Notes: a model not told the origin generated them from the letters alone. Shown: positions 8,418 to 17,986, counted from the stretch's first letter. The stretch is DNA of 64,000 nucleotides from Sphingomonadaceae bacterium (GCA_024236155.1 JACKLA010000001.1:248001-312000); one strand, 5' to 3'. Made by a program: numbers and translations.

Positions 8418-8834
8418 ATGAAGATCCGCAGCGCAGCACAGCGCACTTACCTGAAGCGAATGGCAGTCGTTTCGGTCTTCTACCTTGCGGCGACCTTCAC
8501 CGCCGCCTCGCTGATCGACAAGGGCGCGCCGGTGAACTGGCTCACCGCCATGCTCGCAGTCCTGCCCGGGCTGGGCGTGGTCGGCTATATCTGGGCAATA
8601 ATGCGACTGATGATCGAGGAGCAGGACGAGTTCTTCCGCATGCTGATCGTCCGTCAGTCGCTGATCGCAACCGGCATCGCGCTGTCCGCCGCATCGATCT
8701 GGGGTTTCCTCGAACAGTTCGCGGTGGTCGATCACATACCCGCCTATTGGTGGCCGGTAATCTATTTCTTCGGCTTCGGAATCGGCGCGCTGGCGAACAA
8801 GATCCAGTACGGCACGGCGGGGGAGTGCCTGTGA
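8418..8834 (+). CDS. Hypothetical four-helix membrane protein
   Basis: 138 residues with four likely membrane helices (about 15-33, 40-64, 82-99, 108-128) separated by short charged loops; the loop IEEQDEFFR between helices 2 and 3 is acidic. No catalytic motif is seen. The last codons overlap the GTG of the XRE regulator gene (GTGA), indicating translational coupling. Pairing of a small membrane protein with a 60-70 residue XRE regulator recurs in bacteria, and the membrane partner may modulate the regulator. Its function is unknown. Confidence 0.75.
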   Translation: MKIRSAAQRTYLKRMAVVSVFYLAATFTAASLIDKGAPVNWLTAMLAVLPGLGVVGYIWAIMRLMIEEQDEFFRMLIVRQSLIATGIALSAASIWGFLEQFAVVDHIPAYWWPVIYFFGFGIGALANKIQYGTAGECL

Positions 8835-9022
8835 AGAATCGCCTCAAGGTGCTGCGCGCGGAGCGCAACTGGAGCCAGCAGGACCTGGCCGACCGGTTGG
8901 GCGTATCACGCCAGAGCGTTAACGCGATCGAAACCGGGAAATACGACCCGTCGCTGCCCCTCGCCTTCAGAATCGCCGACGTTTTTGGACAGGCGATTGA
9001 AGAGATCTTCCAGCGCGACTAG
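8831..9022 (+). CDS. XRE family transcriptional regulator (Cro/C1-type HTH)
   Basis: 63 residues starting at GTG 8831, inside the stop of the previous gene. The whole protein is a helix-turn-helix domain: RNWSQQDLADRLGVSRQSVNAIETGKYDPSLPLAFRIA is typical of the YgzD/compact XRE class. It binds DNA as a dimer. The paired operator-like sites 600 bases upstream are the likely target, making the operon autoregulated. A longer frame reaching back to 8234 is only the out-of-phase shadow of the two membrane genes. Confidence 0.88.
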   Translation: MKNRLKVLRAERNWSQQDLADRLGVSRQSVNAIETGKYDPSLPLAFRIADVFGQAIEEIFQRD

Positions 9023-9033
9023 GAACAAGGCCG

Positions 9034-9138
9034 ATGAGATATGCCCTCACTCTGCTGCTCCTCGCACTGGCAGGCTGCCACGGCACGCCAGACGATAGCG
9101 CTGACGCGGTTCCCCGGCACTTGCCCGAACTCTACTGA
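9034..9138 (+). CDS. Mini-lipoprotein
   Basis: 34 codons from ATG 9034, with AGGAACAAGG upstream. The N-terminus RYALTLLLLALAGC is a complete lipoprotein signal with lipobox LAGC; the mature part would be only about 20 residues, acidic then basic (HGTPDDSADAVPRHLPELY). Too short for homology by eye. It sits 11 bases after the XRE gene and 44 before the hydrolase, so it may belong to either transcript. Confidence 0.55.
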   Translation: MRYALTLLLLALAGCHGTPDDSADAVPRHLPELY

Positions 9139-9182
9139 GCTTGCCCTTGCCCGCCTGTCGGCAATCGTCGAAAAGCGCGGGC

Positions 9183-9926
9183 ATGAGCGACATCCAATAT
9201 CTCGAACTGGCCGACGGACGGCGCATCGCCCATCGCTATACGCCGGGTGACGGGCCGACACTGGTCTTCCTCCCTGGCTATATGTCCGACATGGACGGCG
9301 GCAAGGCGACAGCGCTGTTCGACCATGCGCGTGCCAACGGGCGGTCTTGCCTGCTGCTCGACTATTCGGGTTGCGGACAAAGCAGCGGCGCATTCGATCG
9401 GGGCACGCTGACCAGGTGGCGGGACGAGGTGCTTGCATTGGTCGAAGCCAAGGGCATCGACCGTGTGATCCTCGCCGGATCGTCCATGGGTGGCTGGCTG
9501 ATGCTGCTCGTCGGCCTCAGGCTGGGGGTACGGCTGGCCGGAATACTCGGTATCGCTTCGGCACCCGATTTCACCGACTGGGGACGCAGCGCAGAGGACA
9601 AGGCGCGGCTGCGCAATGGCGAAACGATCTATGACGAGAACCCCTACGGCCCGGAACCCACACCGATGCATCCGGGCTTTTTCGGCGACGGGCAGGCCAA
9701 TCTGCAATTGGCTGACACGATCGCAATCGATTGCCCCGTCCGCCTGCTGCACGGGCAGCGCGATACCGATGTACCCTGGGACACCTCGATAAGACTGGCA
9801 AAAGCACTGCGTTCGGACGATGTACAGGTGACGCTGGTCAAGGACGGCGACCATCGCCTGTCGCGTGATCAGGACATAACCCTGCTGCTGCGGCTGGCCG
9901 ACACGCTGCACAACGCGGTTGCCTGA
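9183..9926 (+). CDS. Alpha/beta hydrolase (ABHD10-like)
   Basis: 247 residues from ATG 9183; the frame opens at 9141, but those codons lack a fold or signal. Serine-hydrolase features: LVFLPGYMSDMDGGKA strand/oxyanion region, nucleophile elbow GSSMGGW near residue 105, acid in LLHGQRDTDVPW and the histidine in DGDHRLS. The motif spacing resembles human ABHD10 and bacterial thioesterase-like relatives, so acyl-ester or thioester hydrolysis in the cytoplasm is likely. Substrate unknown. The TPR gene follows after 12 bases. Confidence 0.85.
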   Translation: MSDIQYLELADGRRIAHRYTPGDGPTLVFLPGYMSDMDGGKATALFDHARANGRSCLLLDYSGCGQSSGAFDRGTLTRWRDEVLALVEAKGIDRVILAGSSMGGWLMLLVGLRLGVRLAGILGIASAPDFTDWGRSAEDKARLRNGETIYDENPYGPEPTPMHPGFFGDGQANLQLADTIAIDCPVRLLHGQRDTDVPWDTSIRLAKALRSDDVQVTLVKDGDHRLSRDQDITLLLRLADTLHNAVA

Positions 9927-9938
9927 CCCGGAGAAACC

Positions 9939-10829
9939 ATGCCCGCCACACCAGTTCTCACCTCCCTGCTGATCGCTGCGATGATGCAGGTCGGCCCCAA
10001 TCCCGACCCCGATTCGGTCACCAATGCAATTCCGCGTTCACCGCGCGAAGCGAGTGCCGAGCCAGCTCGTCCGCAGCCGACGGTGTCGATTGTCCCGGCC
10101 TGCCCGCTTGGTGAAGGGGTCGAGCCTGCCGAAGTCGCCCGGATTGCCCAGCAGCGTGTGCAGCTATCGAGCGGGCGCGACCGGATCGGCGCGATGCAAT
10201 GTCTCGCCATGGCCGAGGCGGAGCTGGGAGCGTGGGACGATGCCGCAGCGCATTTCCTTGCCGCACGCGATCTCGCCGGTGAGATGCCCGAATGGCAGGC
10301 CCGGATCGGCTCCCAGCGTGGCCATGCGCTGGCCGAGGCGGGAAGGATTCGCGATGCACGCAGCGCGTTCGAAGCCGCCATTGCCGATGCCATGCTGGCA
10401 GGCGACGCGATTACTGCGGGCCAGATCGCTGCCGACCAGTCGATCATCGAAGTGGGTGCGGGGGATATGGCTGCCGCGAACCGCACCCTCTCTGCAGCGC
10501 GCGAACGCTCTCCCGGCGAATACCGCGTCTGGCTGCTATCCGCGACGCTTGCCCGGCGCGAAGGCGATCTTTCCACTGCTCAGCAATTCATCGAAACCGC
10601 CGCTACGCTCAACGCGCTCGACCCGGAGGTCGGCCTTGAGGCAGGGGTGATCGCAGCCCTTGCAGGCCGTTACGATGCGGCGCGGGCAAGCTTCCGCTCG
10701 GTGGTCGCACAGCCGCATGCAGGGGCTGCGGCAAAGACCGCGCAGGACTATCTCGACCAGCTCGGCCAGGAAGAAGAAGAAGAAGCAGAAGGCACAGCAG
10801 GAAACATTGGGGAAGACGGGGCGAAATGA
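9939..10829 (+). CDS. Tetratricopeptide repeat protein, exported
   Basis: 296 residues. The N-terminus (TPVLTSLLIAAMMQ) looks like a signal sequence or anchor, followed by a Pro-rich segment and then about four TPR-like helix pairs (AMAEAELGAWDDAAAHFLAAR, alanine-rich repeats to about residue 265). The tail is strongly acidic (EEEEEAEG). TPR proteins are scaffolds; the partner is not evident. Its ATGA end overlaps the LLM oxidoreductase start by 4 bases. Confidence 0.75.
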   Translation: MPATPVLTSLLIAAMMQVGPNPDPDSVTNAIPRSPREASAEPARPQPTVSIVPACPLGEGVEPAEVARIAQQRVQLSSGRDRIGAMQCLAMAEAELGAWDDAAAHFLAARDLAGEMPEWQARIGSQRGHALAEAGRIRDARSAFEAAIADAMLAGDAITAGQIAADQSIIEVGAGDMAAANRTLSAARERSPGEYRVWLLSATLARREGDLSTAQQFIETAATLNALDPEVGLEAGVIAALAGRYDAARASFRSVVAQPHAGAAAKTAQDYLDQLGQEEEEEAEGTAGNIGEDGAK

Positions 10830-11812
10830 GCGTCACGCTCTCGATCCTCGATCTCGTTCCAGTCCGCGAGGGCGGAACGCTGGGCGATGCCTACGCAGCC
10901 GCAGCCGAGCTCGCAAAATCCGCCGAAAGCTGCGGTTACCATCGCTTCTGGGTTGCTGAACACCATGCGATGGAGGGCATAGGCGGGGCGGCTGCCTCGG
11001 TCGTGTTGGCGCATATCGGCAATGCGACCTCAACCATCCGCATCGGTTCGGGCGGGATCATGCTACCCAACCACACGCCGTTCCAGATTGCCGAGCAGTT
11101 CGGCACGCTCGATGCGCTGTTTCCGGGGCGAATCGACCTTGGTCTTGGGCGTGCGCCGGGTGCGGGGCCGGAACTGCAGCGCGCGCTGCGCAAGGATCTC
11201 CACCGCGCGGCGGAAGCCTTCCCGAATGACGTCGTCGAACTGCGCGCGCTGCTGACTGGCGACATCGACCTGCCCATCCGCGCCACGCCGGGGCATGGGG
11301 CAAATGTCGAACTATGGATGCTCGGGTCGAGCCTGTTCGGCGCGCAACTGGCGGCCAGGCTCGGCCTGCCCTATGCCTTCGCTTCGCATTTTGCACCCGA
11401 TCATCTCGATGCCGCGCTTGCGCTCTATCGCCGCGATTTCCAGCCTTCCGATACGTTGGGCCAACCGCATGTGATGGCTGCAATGCAGTGTTTCGTCGCC
11501 GACACGGATGACAAGGCAGAGCTGATGGCATCGTCGCAGTTGCAGGCCTTTGTCCGCCTGCGCACCGGCAATCCCGGCAAGCTGCCGCCACCGGTCGAAG
11601 GGTATCGCGACAGCCTGCCGCCATCGGCGCGCGCCATGCTCGAGCATGTCGGACAGGCCAGCGCGATTGGCGCGCCAGCAACGGTGAAGCGGAAAATCGC
11701 GGCATTCCTCGACCGGACCGGAGCCGACGAAATCATCCTTGCCGGTTCAACTTATGACCCGCAGGACCGACTGCGTTCAGTCGAACTTGCGATGGATTGC
11801 CTACCCGGCTGA
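10826..11812 (+). CDS. LLM class flavin-dependent oxidoreductase (luciferase-like)
   Basis: 328 residues of the single-chain luciferase-like monooxygenase family: N-terminal LSILDLVPVREGG, the RFWVAEHHAMEGI strand-helix, RIGSGGIMLPNHTPF, and LGLGRAPGAGPELQRALR are all characteristic of the YhbW-type branch. Such enzymes use FMNH2 and oxygen on an unknown, often sulfur- or amine-containing substrate. No flavin reductase is adjacent. Start codon overlaps the TPR gene, so the two are coupled. Confidence 0.88.
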   Translation: MSVTLSILDLVPVREGGTLGDAYAAAAELAKSAESCGYHRFWVAEHHAMEGIGGAAASVVLAHIGNATSTIRIGSGGIMLPNHTPFQIAEQFGTLDALFPGRIDLGLGRAPGAGPELQRALRKDLHRAAEAFPNDVVELRALLTGDIDLPIRATPGHGANVELWMLGSSLFGAQLAARLGLPYAFASHFAPDHLDAALALYRRDFQPSDTLGQPHVMAAMQCFVADTDDKAELMASSQLQAFVRLRTGNPGKLPPPVEGYRDSLPPSARAMLEHVGQASAIGAPATVKRKIAAFLDRTGADEIILAGSTYDPQDRLRSVELAMDCLPG

Positions 11813-11939
11813 GGCCAGCCGCAAGGCAGGGGTTATGTGGTACGAGGCGGCATGCTAAAGGGCGGAAAGGCTGTGCTTGCAGCCAGGAGAAGATAAGCCT
11901 ATCGCGCAGCATAGCTGCACGGTGCGGCAACAAAATAAC

Positions 11940-11954
11940 AGGGGTTCAACCCCT
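11940..11954 (+). promoter_or_regulatory. Short hairpin just upstream of the glutamate dehydrogenase ribosome binding site
   Basis: AGGGGTTCAACCCCT is a perfect inverted repeat (6-bp stem with a TCA loop) ending 14 bases before the ATG at 11969 and directly abutting ACGGAG, the likely Shine-Dalgarno. It could stabilise the mRNA 5' end or affect ribosome access. No function can be read from sequence alone. Confidence 0.35.
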
Positions 11955-11968
11955 ACGGAGCATGCGCG

Positions 11969-14900
11969 ATGGGTGCGAAGAAAGCCACCTCTTCCCGTCA
12001 ACCGCAACGACGCCTGGCGGGCAACGCCGGGATGGTCGAAGCCCTTGCAAAGCATATGCGATCATCGCTGCTGCCCGGCGACACACCTTTCGCCAAAGGC
12101 CAGTTGGACGATGCGGCACGCTTCGTGCTCGACACTGCCGCGCGGCGCGAAAGCCAGCGTTCCGCGATGGGCATCGCCTCAGCCAGCGACGAACGCCGCT
12201 TTACCCGCATCGCGATCGTCAATGACGACATGCCCTTCCTTGTCGATTCGATTGCGGCAACCATTGCCTCGCAGGGCCTGACGATCGACCGGCTGCTCCA
12301 CCCCGTCCTCCCTGTCCGCCGGTCAGGCGATGGCGAACTCGACGAGATTCTCGCCGGCTCGGGCGACAAATCCACCCGCGAATCGATGATCTATATCGAA
12401 ACCGCCCGGGTCGATGCGCGCGATCGGCGGGCGCTTGAGGGCGCGCTCAAGGCAACGCTGGCCGATGTCCGTGCGTCAGTGACCGATTGGCCTGCAATGC
12501 GCGAGGCGATGCGCAACGACTCCGCACGGATCGGGGACAACGAGGGAGCCGCACTGCTCGACTGGCTCGAAGGCGGCATGCTGACCCAGCTGGGCCACCT
12601 GGTGCGGCACCGCGATGGCACGCAAAGCGGGAAGCTCGGCATTTGTCGCAAGAGCGCGAAACAGGTGCTGGCCGATGCCTCGTTCGACCGCGCCTTTGCG
12701 TGGTTCGACGACCCAAAGCTGGGCAAGGGCCGGGTGCCATTGGTCATCAAGGCGAATGTCCTGTCGAACGTCCACCGCAGAGTCCCGCTCGACCTGTTTC
12801 TCGTCCCGATCGAGGAAGACGGCAAGGTTACCGCGATCTCGGTTCACTCGGGGGTCTGGACCAGCGCCGCACTGGCAGCGTCTCCCGCCGAAATCCCGGG
12901 CCTGCGCGCCTACCTTACAGAGTTGATGGCCAAGTTCGGTTTCGATGCAGGCGGCCATGCCGGCAAGGCGCTGGTCCATGCGCTGACCGCGCTGCCGCAC
13001 GACCTCGTGATCGGCTTCTCGCGCGAGGATATCGGCCGCGTTGCCACGACCATGATGAGCCTGGTCGACCGCCCGCGTCCGCGACTGTCGCTAGTCGAGG
13101 CGCCGCTCGCGCGCCATTTGTTCGCTTTCGTCTGGTTGCCGCGCGACCTGCTTTCGACCCAGCTGCGCCACCAGGTCCAGTCGCTGCTGGAGGATTCGAC
13201 CGGTGCCTCTCTGCTCGACTGGAGCCTGATGGTCGAAGGCGGCAATCTTGCCATGCTGCGCTTCGTGCTCGACCTGCGTGCAGGCAGCGCGAAGCATGAC
13301 GAGAAGGCAATCGAAGCGCAGCTCCAGTCGATGCTGCGTGGCTGGGCCGAAGAGGTCGAGCACGAGCTGGCGCAGTCGGAAGAGGCCGGGCGCGCCGCCG
13401 CGATTGCCGGACGTTTCGCCGATGCCTTCCCCGCCGCCTATCGCGCCAGCTATGGTGCGGCTGAGGCAGCCCGCGATATCCGGCGCATGCGCCATCTGAT
13501 GGCGCTCGATGCGGATCGCGACGACAGCACATTGTTCAAGCGCGATGCCCGGCTGTTCCGTCACGAAAGCGATCCGGCAAACCGCCTGCGGCTCAAGATC
13601 TACGAGCACGAAGGTGCTCTGCCGCTGTCTGATGCCGTCCCGGCGCTGGAGAATTTCGGTTTCGCGGTAATGGAGGAGGTTCCTTCCCCCCTCGATGAGG
13701 GGCGACTGGGTACGATCCACGATTTCTCGCTCGAATTGCCGGCAGGCGACGATGCGGCAACGCTGCTCGAACGCGCGGCGATCATTGAAGAAGCCATCGC
13801 ATCGGTCCTCAACCAGGAGTCCGAGAACGACGCCTTCAACAGGCTGGTGCTCGGCACCGGCCTGTCGGCCGCCGAAGCCGACTGGCTGCGCGCCTTCTAT
13901 CGCTACCTGCGCCAGACAGGCATGGGCTTTACCATCTATACCGTGGTCGACGCCCTGTGCAGGGCACCCAGCGTCACCTGTGCACTGGTCGAGCTGTTCC
14001 GCGCGCTTCACGATCCCGATTTCACCGATGACCGGGATGTGGCGGCAAAGGCAGCAGGCGACCGGATCAAATCGGGTCTCGCCAGGGTTTCCGCGATCAA
14101 TGACGACCGGTTGCTGCGGCTCTACCATGCTCTGGTCGAAGCGATCCTGCGGACGAATGCCTTTGCACCTGCCGCGCAGGAAGCGCTGGCATTCAAGATC
14201 CAGTCCGATCTCGTACCCAACCTGCCCAAGCCCGTGCCATGGCGTGAGATCTTCGTCTATTCGCGCCGGGTCGAGGGCATCCACCTGCGTGCCGGACCGG
14301 TTGCGCGCGGTGGCCTGCGCTGGTCCGACCGGCGCGACGACTTCCGCACCGAAATTCTCGGGCTGATGAAAGCCCAGCGGGTCAAGAACGCAGTCATCGT
14401 GCCGACCGGCGCGAAGGGTGGCTTCTATCCCAAGCAGTTGCCCAACCCGGCGATCGACCGTGATGGCTGGGCCGCGGAAGGCCAGGCAAGCTACGAAGTT
14501 TTCATCCGCACGCTGCTGTCGGTCACGGATGACCTCGCAGGAGAAAGCGTCACCCACCCCGAGCGCGTGGTGATCCGCGACGGCGAAGACCCCTATTTCG
14601 TGGTCGCCGCCGACAAAGGCACGGCGCGCTTCTCCGATGTAGCGAACGGTATCGCGCAAGCGCAGGACTTCTGGCTCGACGATGCCTTCGCCAGCGGTGG
14701 CTCCAACGGATACGACCACAAGGCGATGGGCATCACCGCCAAGGGTGCCTGGGTTTCGGTCCAGCGGCATTTCCTCGAAATGGGCGTCGATGTGCAGAGC
14801 GACCCGGTCGATGTGGTCGGCTGCGGCGACATGTCGGGCGATGTGTTCGGAAACGGCATGCTGCTGTCGAAAGCGATCCGCCTGAAGGCGGCCTTTGACC

Positions 14901-16699
14901 ACCGGCACATCTTCCTCGATCCCGACCCCGATCCGGTGGCAAGCTGGAAAGAGCGTGCGCGCATGTTCGACCTGCCGCGCTCGAGCTGGGAGGATTACAA
15001 TCCCAAGCTGATTTCCAAGGGTGGTGGCGTTTTCTCGCGCTCGCTGAAACGCATCCCGATTTCGGCTGCGGTGCGCAAGCTGCTCGCGATAGAGGACAAG
15101 GAACTGGAGCCCGACGCACTGATCTCCGCTATCCTCAAGGCCCCGGTCGACCTCGTCTGGTTCGGCGGGATCGGCACCTACATCAAGGCCTCCGGCGAGA
15201 ACAACGTCCAGGTCGGCGACCCGGCGAACGATTCACTGCGCGTCGATGGCACCGAAGTGCGCGCCAAGGTGCTCGGCGAAGGTGCGAACCTTGGCATCAC
15301 CCAGGCCGGGCGCATCGAATTTGCCCTTGCGGGTGGACGGGTCAACACCGATTTCATCGACAATGCCGCCGGTGTGAACTGCTCTGACAACGAAGTGAAC
15401 ATCAAGATCGCGCTGGCTGCCGCAACGCGTGCAGGCAAGCTGTCGGGAAAGAAGCGTAACGCACTACTCGAATCGATGACCGACGAGGTTTCTGCGCTGG
15501 TGCTCGAAAGCAACCGGTTGCAGGCACTGGCCCTGTCGATCGCCGAAGCGGGCGGCGCCCCGGCGGTTGCATCGCAGCTGCACCTCATCGAAACGCTGGA
15601 AGATCGCGGCGCGCTCGACCGGCAGACCGAAGGTATCGCTTCAGGTGAGGTGCTGGCTCGCCGCGCAGGTGACGGCATCGGTCTCGCCCGGCCCGAACTG
15701 GCGGTGCTGCTGTCTTCGACGAAACTGGTGCTGCAGGATGCGATCGAGAAGACATCGCTACCCGACGATCCGAGCCTGGTTCCGCTGCTCGTCAGCTATT
15801 TCCCCTCGGCCATGCGCAAGACATACCGAAAGCAGATCGAGAGCCACCAGCTCCGCCGCGAGATCATCGCGACGCAGCTGGCGAACCTGATCATCAACCG
15901 CATGGGGATCGTGCACCCGTTCGAATTGTCGGAAGAGGAAGGCGTTGGGCTTGCGGATATCTGCGCCGCCTTCGTATCGGCGGCACAGCTGTTCAACGCG
16001 GGCGAGCTGTGGGCCGAACTCGAGACTGCGCAAATGCCCGAAGAGGCGCGCATCTACCTGTTCCGCCACACCGCAGGCGCATTGCGCAGCCAGATGGCCG
16101 ACCTGATCCGCGCAGGGGCCAGCATCACCCTGCCGGCCGAGATGATTGCCAATCTCGACAAGCGGGTGTCTCAGCTTTCCGCCGCCACCGGTGAATTGCT
16201 GACCGCCGCCTCGCGCGAGCAATCGGCCCGGCTGGTAGCGGAATTCGTCGCGATGGGTGCGCCCGAGAAGCTCGCGGCAAAGGTCGCGCATCTCTACGAC
16301 CTCGATGGCGCAGTCGGTCTTGCCTCGCTGTCCAGATCGGCCGAGATCGATGCGCGCAGGCTGACTGCCGCTTTCACCGACCTCGGCGAGCGGCTCGGCC
16401 TCGACTGGGCGCAGAGCACTTCGGCGATGATGAACCCGTCGGACGTGTGGGAACGGTTGCTGGTCGCCGGCCTGTCGCGCGATTTCCAGCAGATGCGACT
16501 CGACGCACTGCGACGCCTTGCCCGGCGCAAGGGGGCCAAGGACGATCCGGCGGGCGCGGTCGCGATCTGGGCGGACGAACATTCCGCCGCGATCCGCCAG
16601 TTCCGTTCGATGATCGGCCGGGCCCAGTCGAACACGCCGGTTTCCCCCGCCATGCTCGCGCAAATCGCCAGCCAGGCACGCAACCTGCTCGCCCGCTGA
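11969..16699 (+). CDS. gdhB: NAD-specific glutamate dehydrogenase, large (180 kDa) class
   Basis: 1576 residues, the length expected for the GDH-180 class found in Caulobacter, Pseudomonas and Streptomyces. The long N-terminal part contains ACT-like regulatory modules (for example IVNDDMPFLVDSIAATIASQGL); the catalytic core lies near 760-1150, with GPVARGGLRWSDRRDDFRTE, KNAVIVPTGAKGGF and the dinucleotide region KVLGEGANLGITQAGR. It deaminates glutamate to 2-oxoglutarate for catabolism of amino acids. It has its own upstream space and a strong hairpin after it, so it is probably monocistronic. Symbol by analogy with Pseudomonas. Confidence 0.96.
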   Translation: MGAKKATSSRQPQRRLAGNAGMVEALAKHMRSSLLPGDTPFAKGQLDDAARFVLDTAARRESQRSAMGIASASDERRFTRIAIVNDDMPFLVDSIAATIASQGLTIDRLLHPVLPVRRSGDGELDEILAGSGDKSTRESMIYIETARVDARDRRALEGALKATLADVRASVTDWPAMREAMRNDSARIGDNEGAALLDWLEGGMLTQLGHLVRHRDGTQSGKLGICRKSAKQVLADASFDRAFAWFDDPKLGKGRVPLVIKANVLSNVHRRVPLDLFLVPIEEDGKVTAISVHSGVWTSAALAASPAEIPGLRAYLTELMAKFGFDAGGHAGKALVHALTALPHDLVIGFSREDIGRVATTMMSLVDRPRPRLSLVEAPLARHLFAFVWLPRDLLSTQLRHQVQSLLEDSTGASLLDWSLMVEGGNLAMLRFVLDLRAGSAKHDEKAIEAQLQSMLRGWAEEVEHELAQSEEAGRAAAIAGRFADAFPAAYRASYGAAEAARDIRRMRHLMALDADRDDSTLFKRDARLFRHESDPANRLRLKIYEHEGALPLSDAVPALENFGFAVMEEVPSPLDEGRLGTIHDFSLELPAGDDAATLLERAAIIEEAIASVLNQESENDAFNRLVLGTGLSAAEADWLRAFYRYLRQTGMGFTIYTVVDALCRAPSVTCALVELFRALHDPDFTDDRDVAAKAAGDRIKSGLARVSAINDDRLLRLYHALVEAILRTNAFAPAAQEALAFKIQSDLVPNLPKPVPWREIFVYSRRVEGIHLRAGPVARGGLRWSDRRDDFRTEILGLMKAQRVKNAVIVPTGAKGGFYPKQLPNPAIDRDGWAAEGQASYEVFIRTLLSVTDDLAGESVTHPERVVIRDGEDPYFVVAADKGTARFSDVANGIAQAQDFWLDDAFASGGSNGYDHKAMGITAKGAWVSVQRHFLEMGVDVQSDPVDVVGCGDMSGDVFGNGMLLSKAIRLKAAFDHRHIFLDPDPDPVASWKERARMFDLPRSSWEDYNPKLISKGGGVFSRSLKRIPISAAVRKLLAIEDKELEPDALISAILKAPVDLVWFGGIGTYIKASGENNVQVGDPANDSLRVDGTEVRAKVLGEGANLGITQAGRIEFALAGGRVNTDFIDNAAGVNCSDNEVNIKIALAAATRAGKLSGKKRNALLESMTDEVSALVLESNRLQALALSIAEAGGAPAVASQLHLIETLEDRGALDRQTEGIASGEVLARRAGDGIGLARPELAVLLSSTKLVLQDAIEKTSLPDDPSLVPLLVSYFPSAMRKTYRKQIESHQLRREIIATQLANLIINRMGIVHPFELSEEEGVGLADICAAFVSAAQLFNAGELWAELETAQMPEEARIYLFRHTAGALRSQMADLIRAGASITLPAEMIANLDKRVSQLSAATGELLTAASREQSARLVAEFVAMGAPEKLAAKVAHLYDLDGAVGLASLSRSAEIDARRLTAAFTDLGERLGLDWAQSTSAMMNPSDVWERLLVAGLSRDFQQMRLDALRRLARRKGAKDDPAGAVAIWADEHSAAIRQFRSMIGRAQSNTPVSPAMLAQIASQARNLLAR

Positions 16700-16709
16700 T
16701 AGATTTCGT

Positions 16710-16740
16710 TTCGCCCCTGTGCGCTTGACGCAGGGGCGAA
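16710..16740 (+). terminator. Intrinsic terminator-like hairpin after glutamate dehydrogenase
   Basis: Perfect 10-bp stem TTCGCCCCTG/CAGGGGCGAA around an 11-base loop, beginning 11 bases after the dehydrogenase stop and followed by TTGCG, a weak T tract. It lies 20 bases before the next start codon, so it also separates the downstream flavoprotein from the glutamate dehydrogenase transcript. Confidence 0.6.
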
Positions 16741-16759
16741 TTGCGTCAATCCGGCGCGC

Positions 16760-17986
16760 ATGGAACAGTATGACGTAATCATCGTGGGGGCGGGGCATGG
16801 TGGCGCACAGGCCGCCATCGCGCTGAGGCAGAACGGCTTCGAAGGCTCGATTGCGATTGTCGGGCGCGAGCCCGAAGTGCCCTATGAGCGGCCACCACTG
16901 TCGAAAGAATACCTCGCGCGCGACAAGCCGTTCGAGCGGATCCAGATCCGCCCCGAGCAATTCTGGGCCGACAAGGATATCACGCTGCGGCTGCGGATGA
17001 ATGTCAGCGAAATCGATCCGGTCGCACACACCGTGACCGTGGGTGGCGGCGAGAAGATTGGCTACGGCAAGCTGATCTGGGCTGCCGGCGGCGATGCGCG
17101 CCGCCTGTCCTGTGCAGGTGCTGAACTGGCAGGAGTCCACACCGTCCGGACCCGCGCCGATGTCGATCGGATACAGGCAGAACTGGATGGCGGCGCGCAG
17201 AAAATCGTCGTCATTGGCGGCGGCTATATCGGGCTTGAAGCTGCTGCAGTGTTGCGCAAATTCGGGCGCGAAGTTGTGCTGCTCGAAGCCCTGCCGCGCC
17301 TGCTGGCACGCGTAGCCGGGCCGCAGCTGTCGCAATTCTATCTCGACGAACATCGTCGCCAGGGGGTCGATATTCGCCTGGAGACAATGGTCGACTGCCT
17401 CGAGGGCGTAAACGGCAAGGTCACCCGCGTGTTGCTGGCAGACGGCAGCGCGATCGACGCCGATATGGTCGTTGTCGGTATCGGCATCGTTCCCTCGGTC
17501 GGCCCGCTGATCGCCGCCGGGGCGAGCGGTGCCAACGGAGTCGATGTCGACGAATACTGCCGCACAGTGCTCGACGATATCTATGCCATTGGCGATTGCG
17601 CGGCTTTCGCCAGCGAGTGGGCCGATGGTGCGGTGATCCGGGTCGAATCGGTGCAGAATGCCAACGACATGGCGACGACGGCGGCCAAGGCGATCTGTGG
17701 CGACAAGCAGCCCTATCGCGCTTTCCCGTGGTTCTGGTCGAACCAGTACGATCTCAAGCTGCAGACTGCGGGCCTGTCGATCGAGCATGACGAAACCGTG
17801 CTGCGGGGCGACCCGGCAGAACGGAAATTCTCGGTCGTCTATCTCAAGGAGGGCCGGGTGATCGCGCTCGACTGCGTCAACAACACCAGAGATTATGTGC
17901 AGGGTCGCAAGCTGGTCGAGGCGCGGCTTTCACCCGATCGCGATGCGCTGGCCGACGCGGAAACGCCGCTCAAGGAACTGCTGTAA
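16760..17986 (+). CDS. FAD-dependent ferredoxin/rubredoxin--NAD(P) reductase-like protein
   Basis: 408 residues with a typical two-dinucleotide fold: FAD site IVGAGHGGAQAAIALR at the N-terminus, PYERPPLSKEYL, NAD site VVIGGGYIGLEAAAVLRK near 150, and the FAD-contacting YAIGDCAAF near 280, then a C-terminal reductase domain. This is the class that feeds electrons to ferredoxins of P450s and ring-hydroxylating oxygenases (putidaredoxin-reductase type). A CYP153 gene lies 3.5 kb downstream, but no [2Fe-2S] ferredoxin is visible in the window. The 3' end overlaps the convergent queG by 17 bases. Confidence 0.88.
   Translation: MEQYDVIIVGAGHGGAQAAIALRQNGFEGSIAIVGREPEVPYERPPLSKEYLARDKPFERIQIRPEQFWADKDITLRLRMNVSEIDPVAHTVTVGGGEKIGYGKLIWAAGGDARRLSCAGAELAGVHTVRTRADVDRIQAELDGGAQKIVVIGGGYIGLEAAAVLRKFGREVVLLEALPRLLARVAGPQLSQFYLDEHRRQGVDIRLETMVDCLEGVNGKVTRVLLADGSAIDADMVVVGIGIVPSVGPLIAAGASGANGVDVDEYCRTVLDDIYAIGDCAAFASEWADGAVIRVESVQNANDMATTAAKAICGDKQPYRAFPWFWSNQYDLKLQTAGLSIEHDETVLRGDPAERKFSVVYLKEGRVIALDCVNNTRDYVQGRKLVEARLSPDRDALADAETPLKELL

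Noticed and set aside
13091..14908. 605-codon open frame antisense to the glutamate dehydrogenase gene
   Set aside because: High GC makes long antisense frames common; composition is typical of third-codon-position mirror coding and no domain is seen.
15758..17788. 676-codon antisense frame across the end of the dehydrogenase and the flavoprotein gene
   Set aside because: Crosses two clear genes on the other strand and the terminator between them, with no motif.
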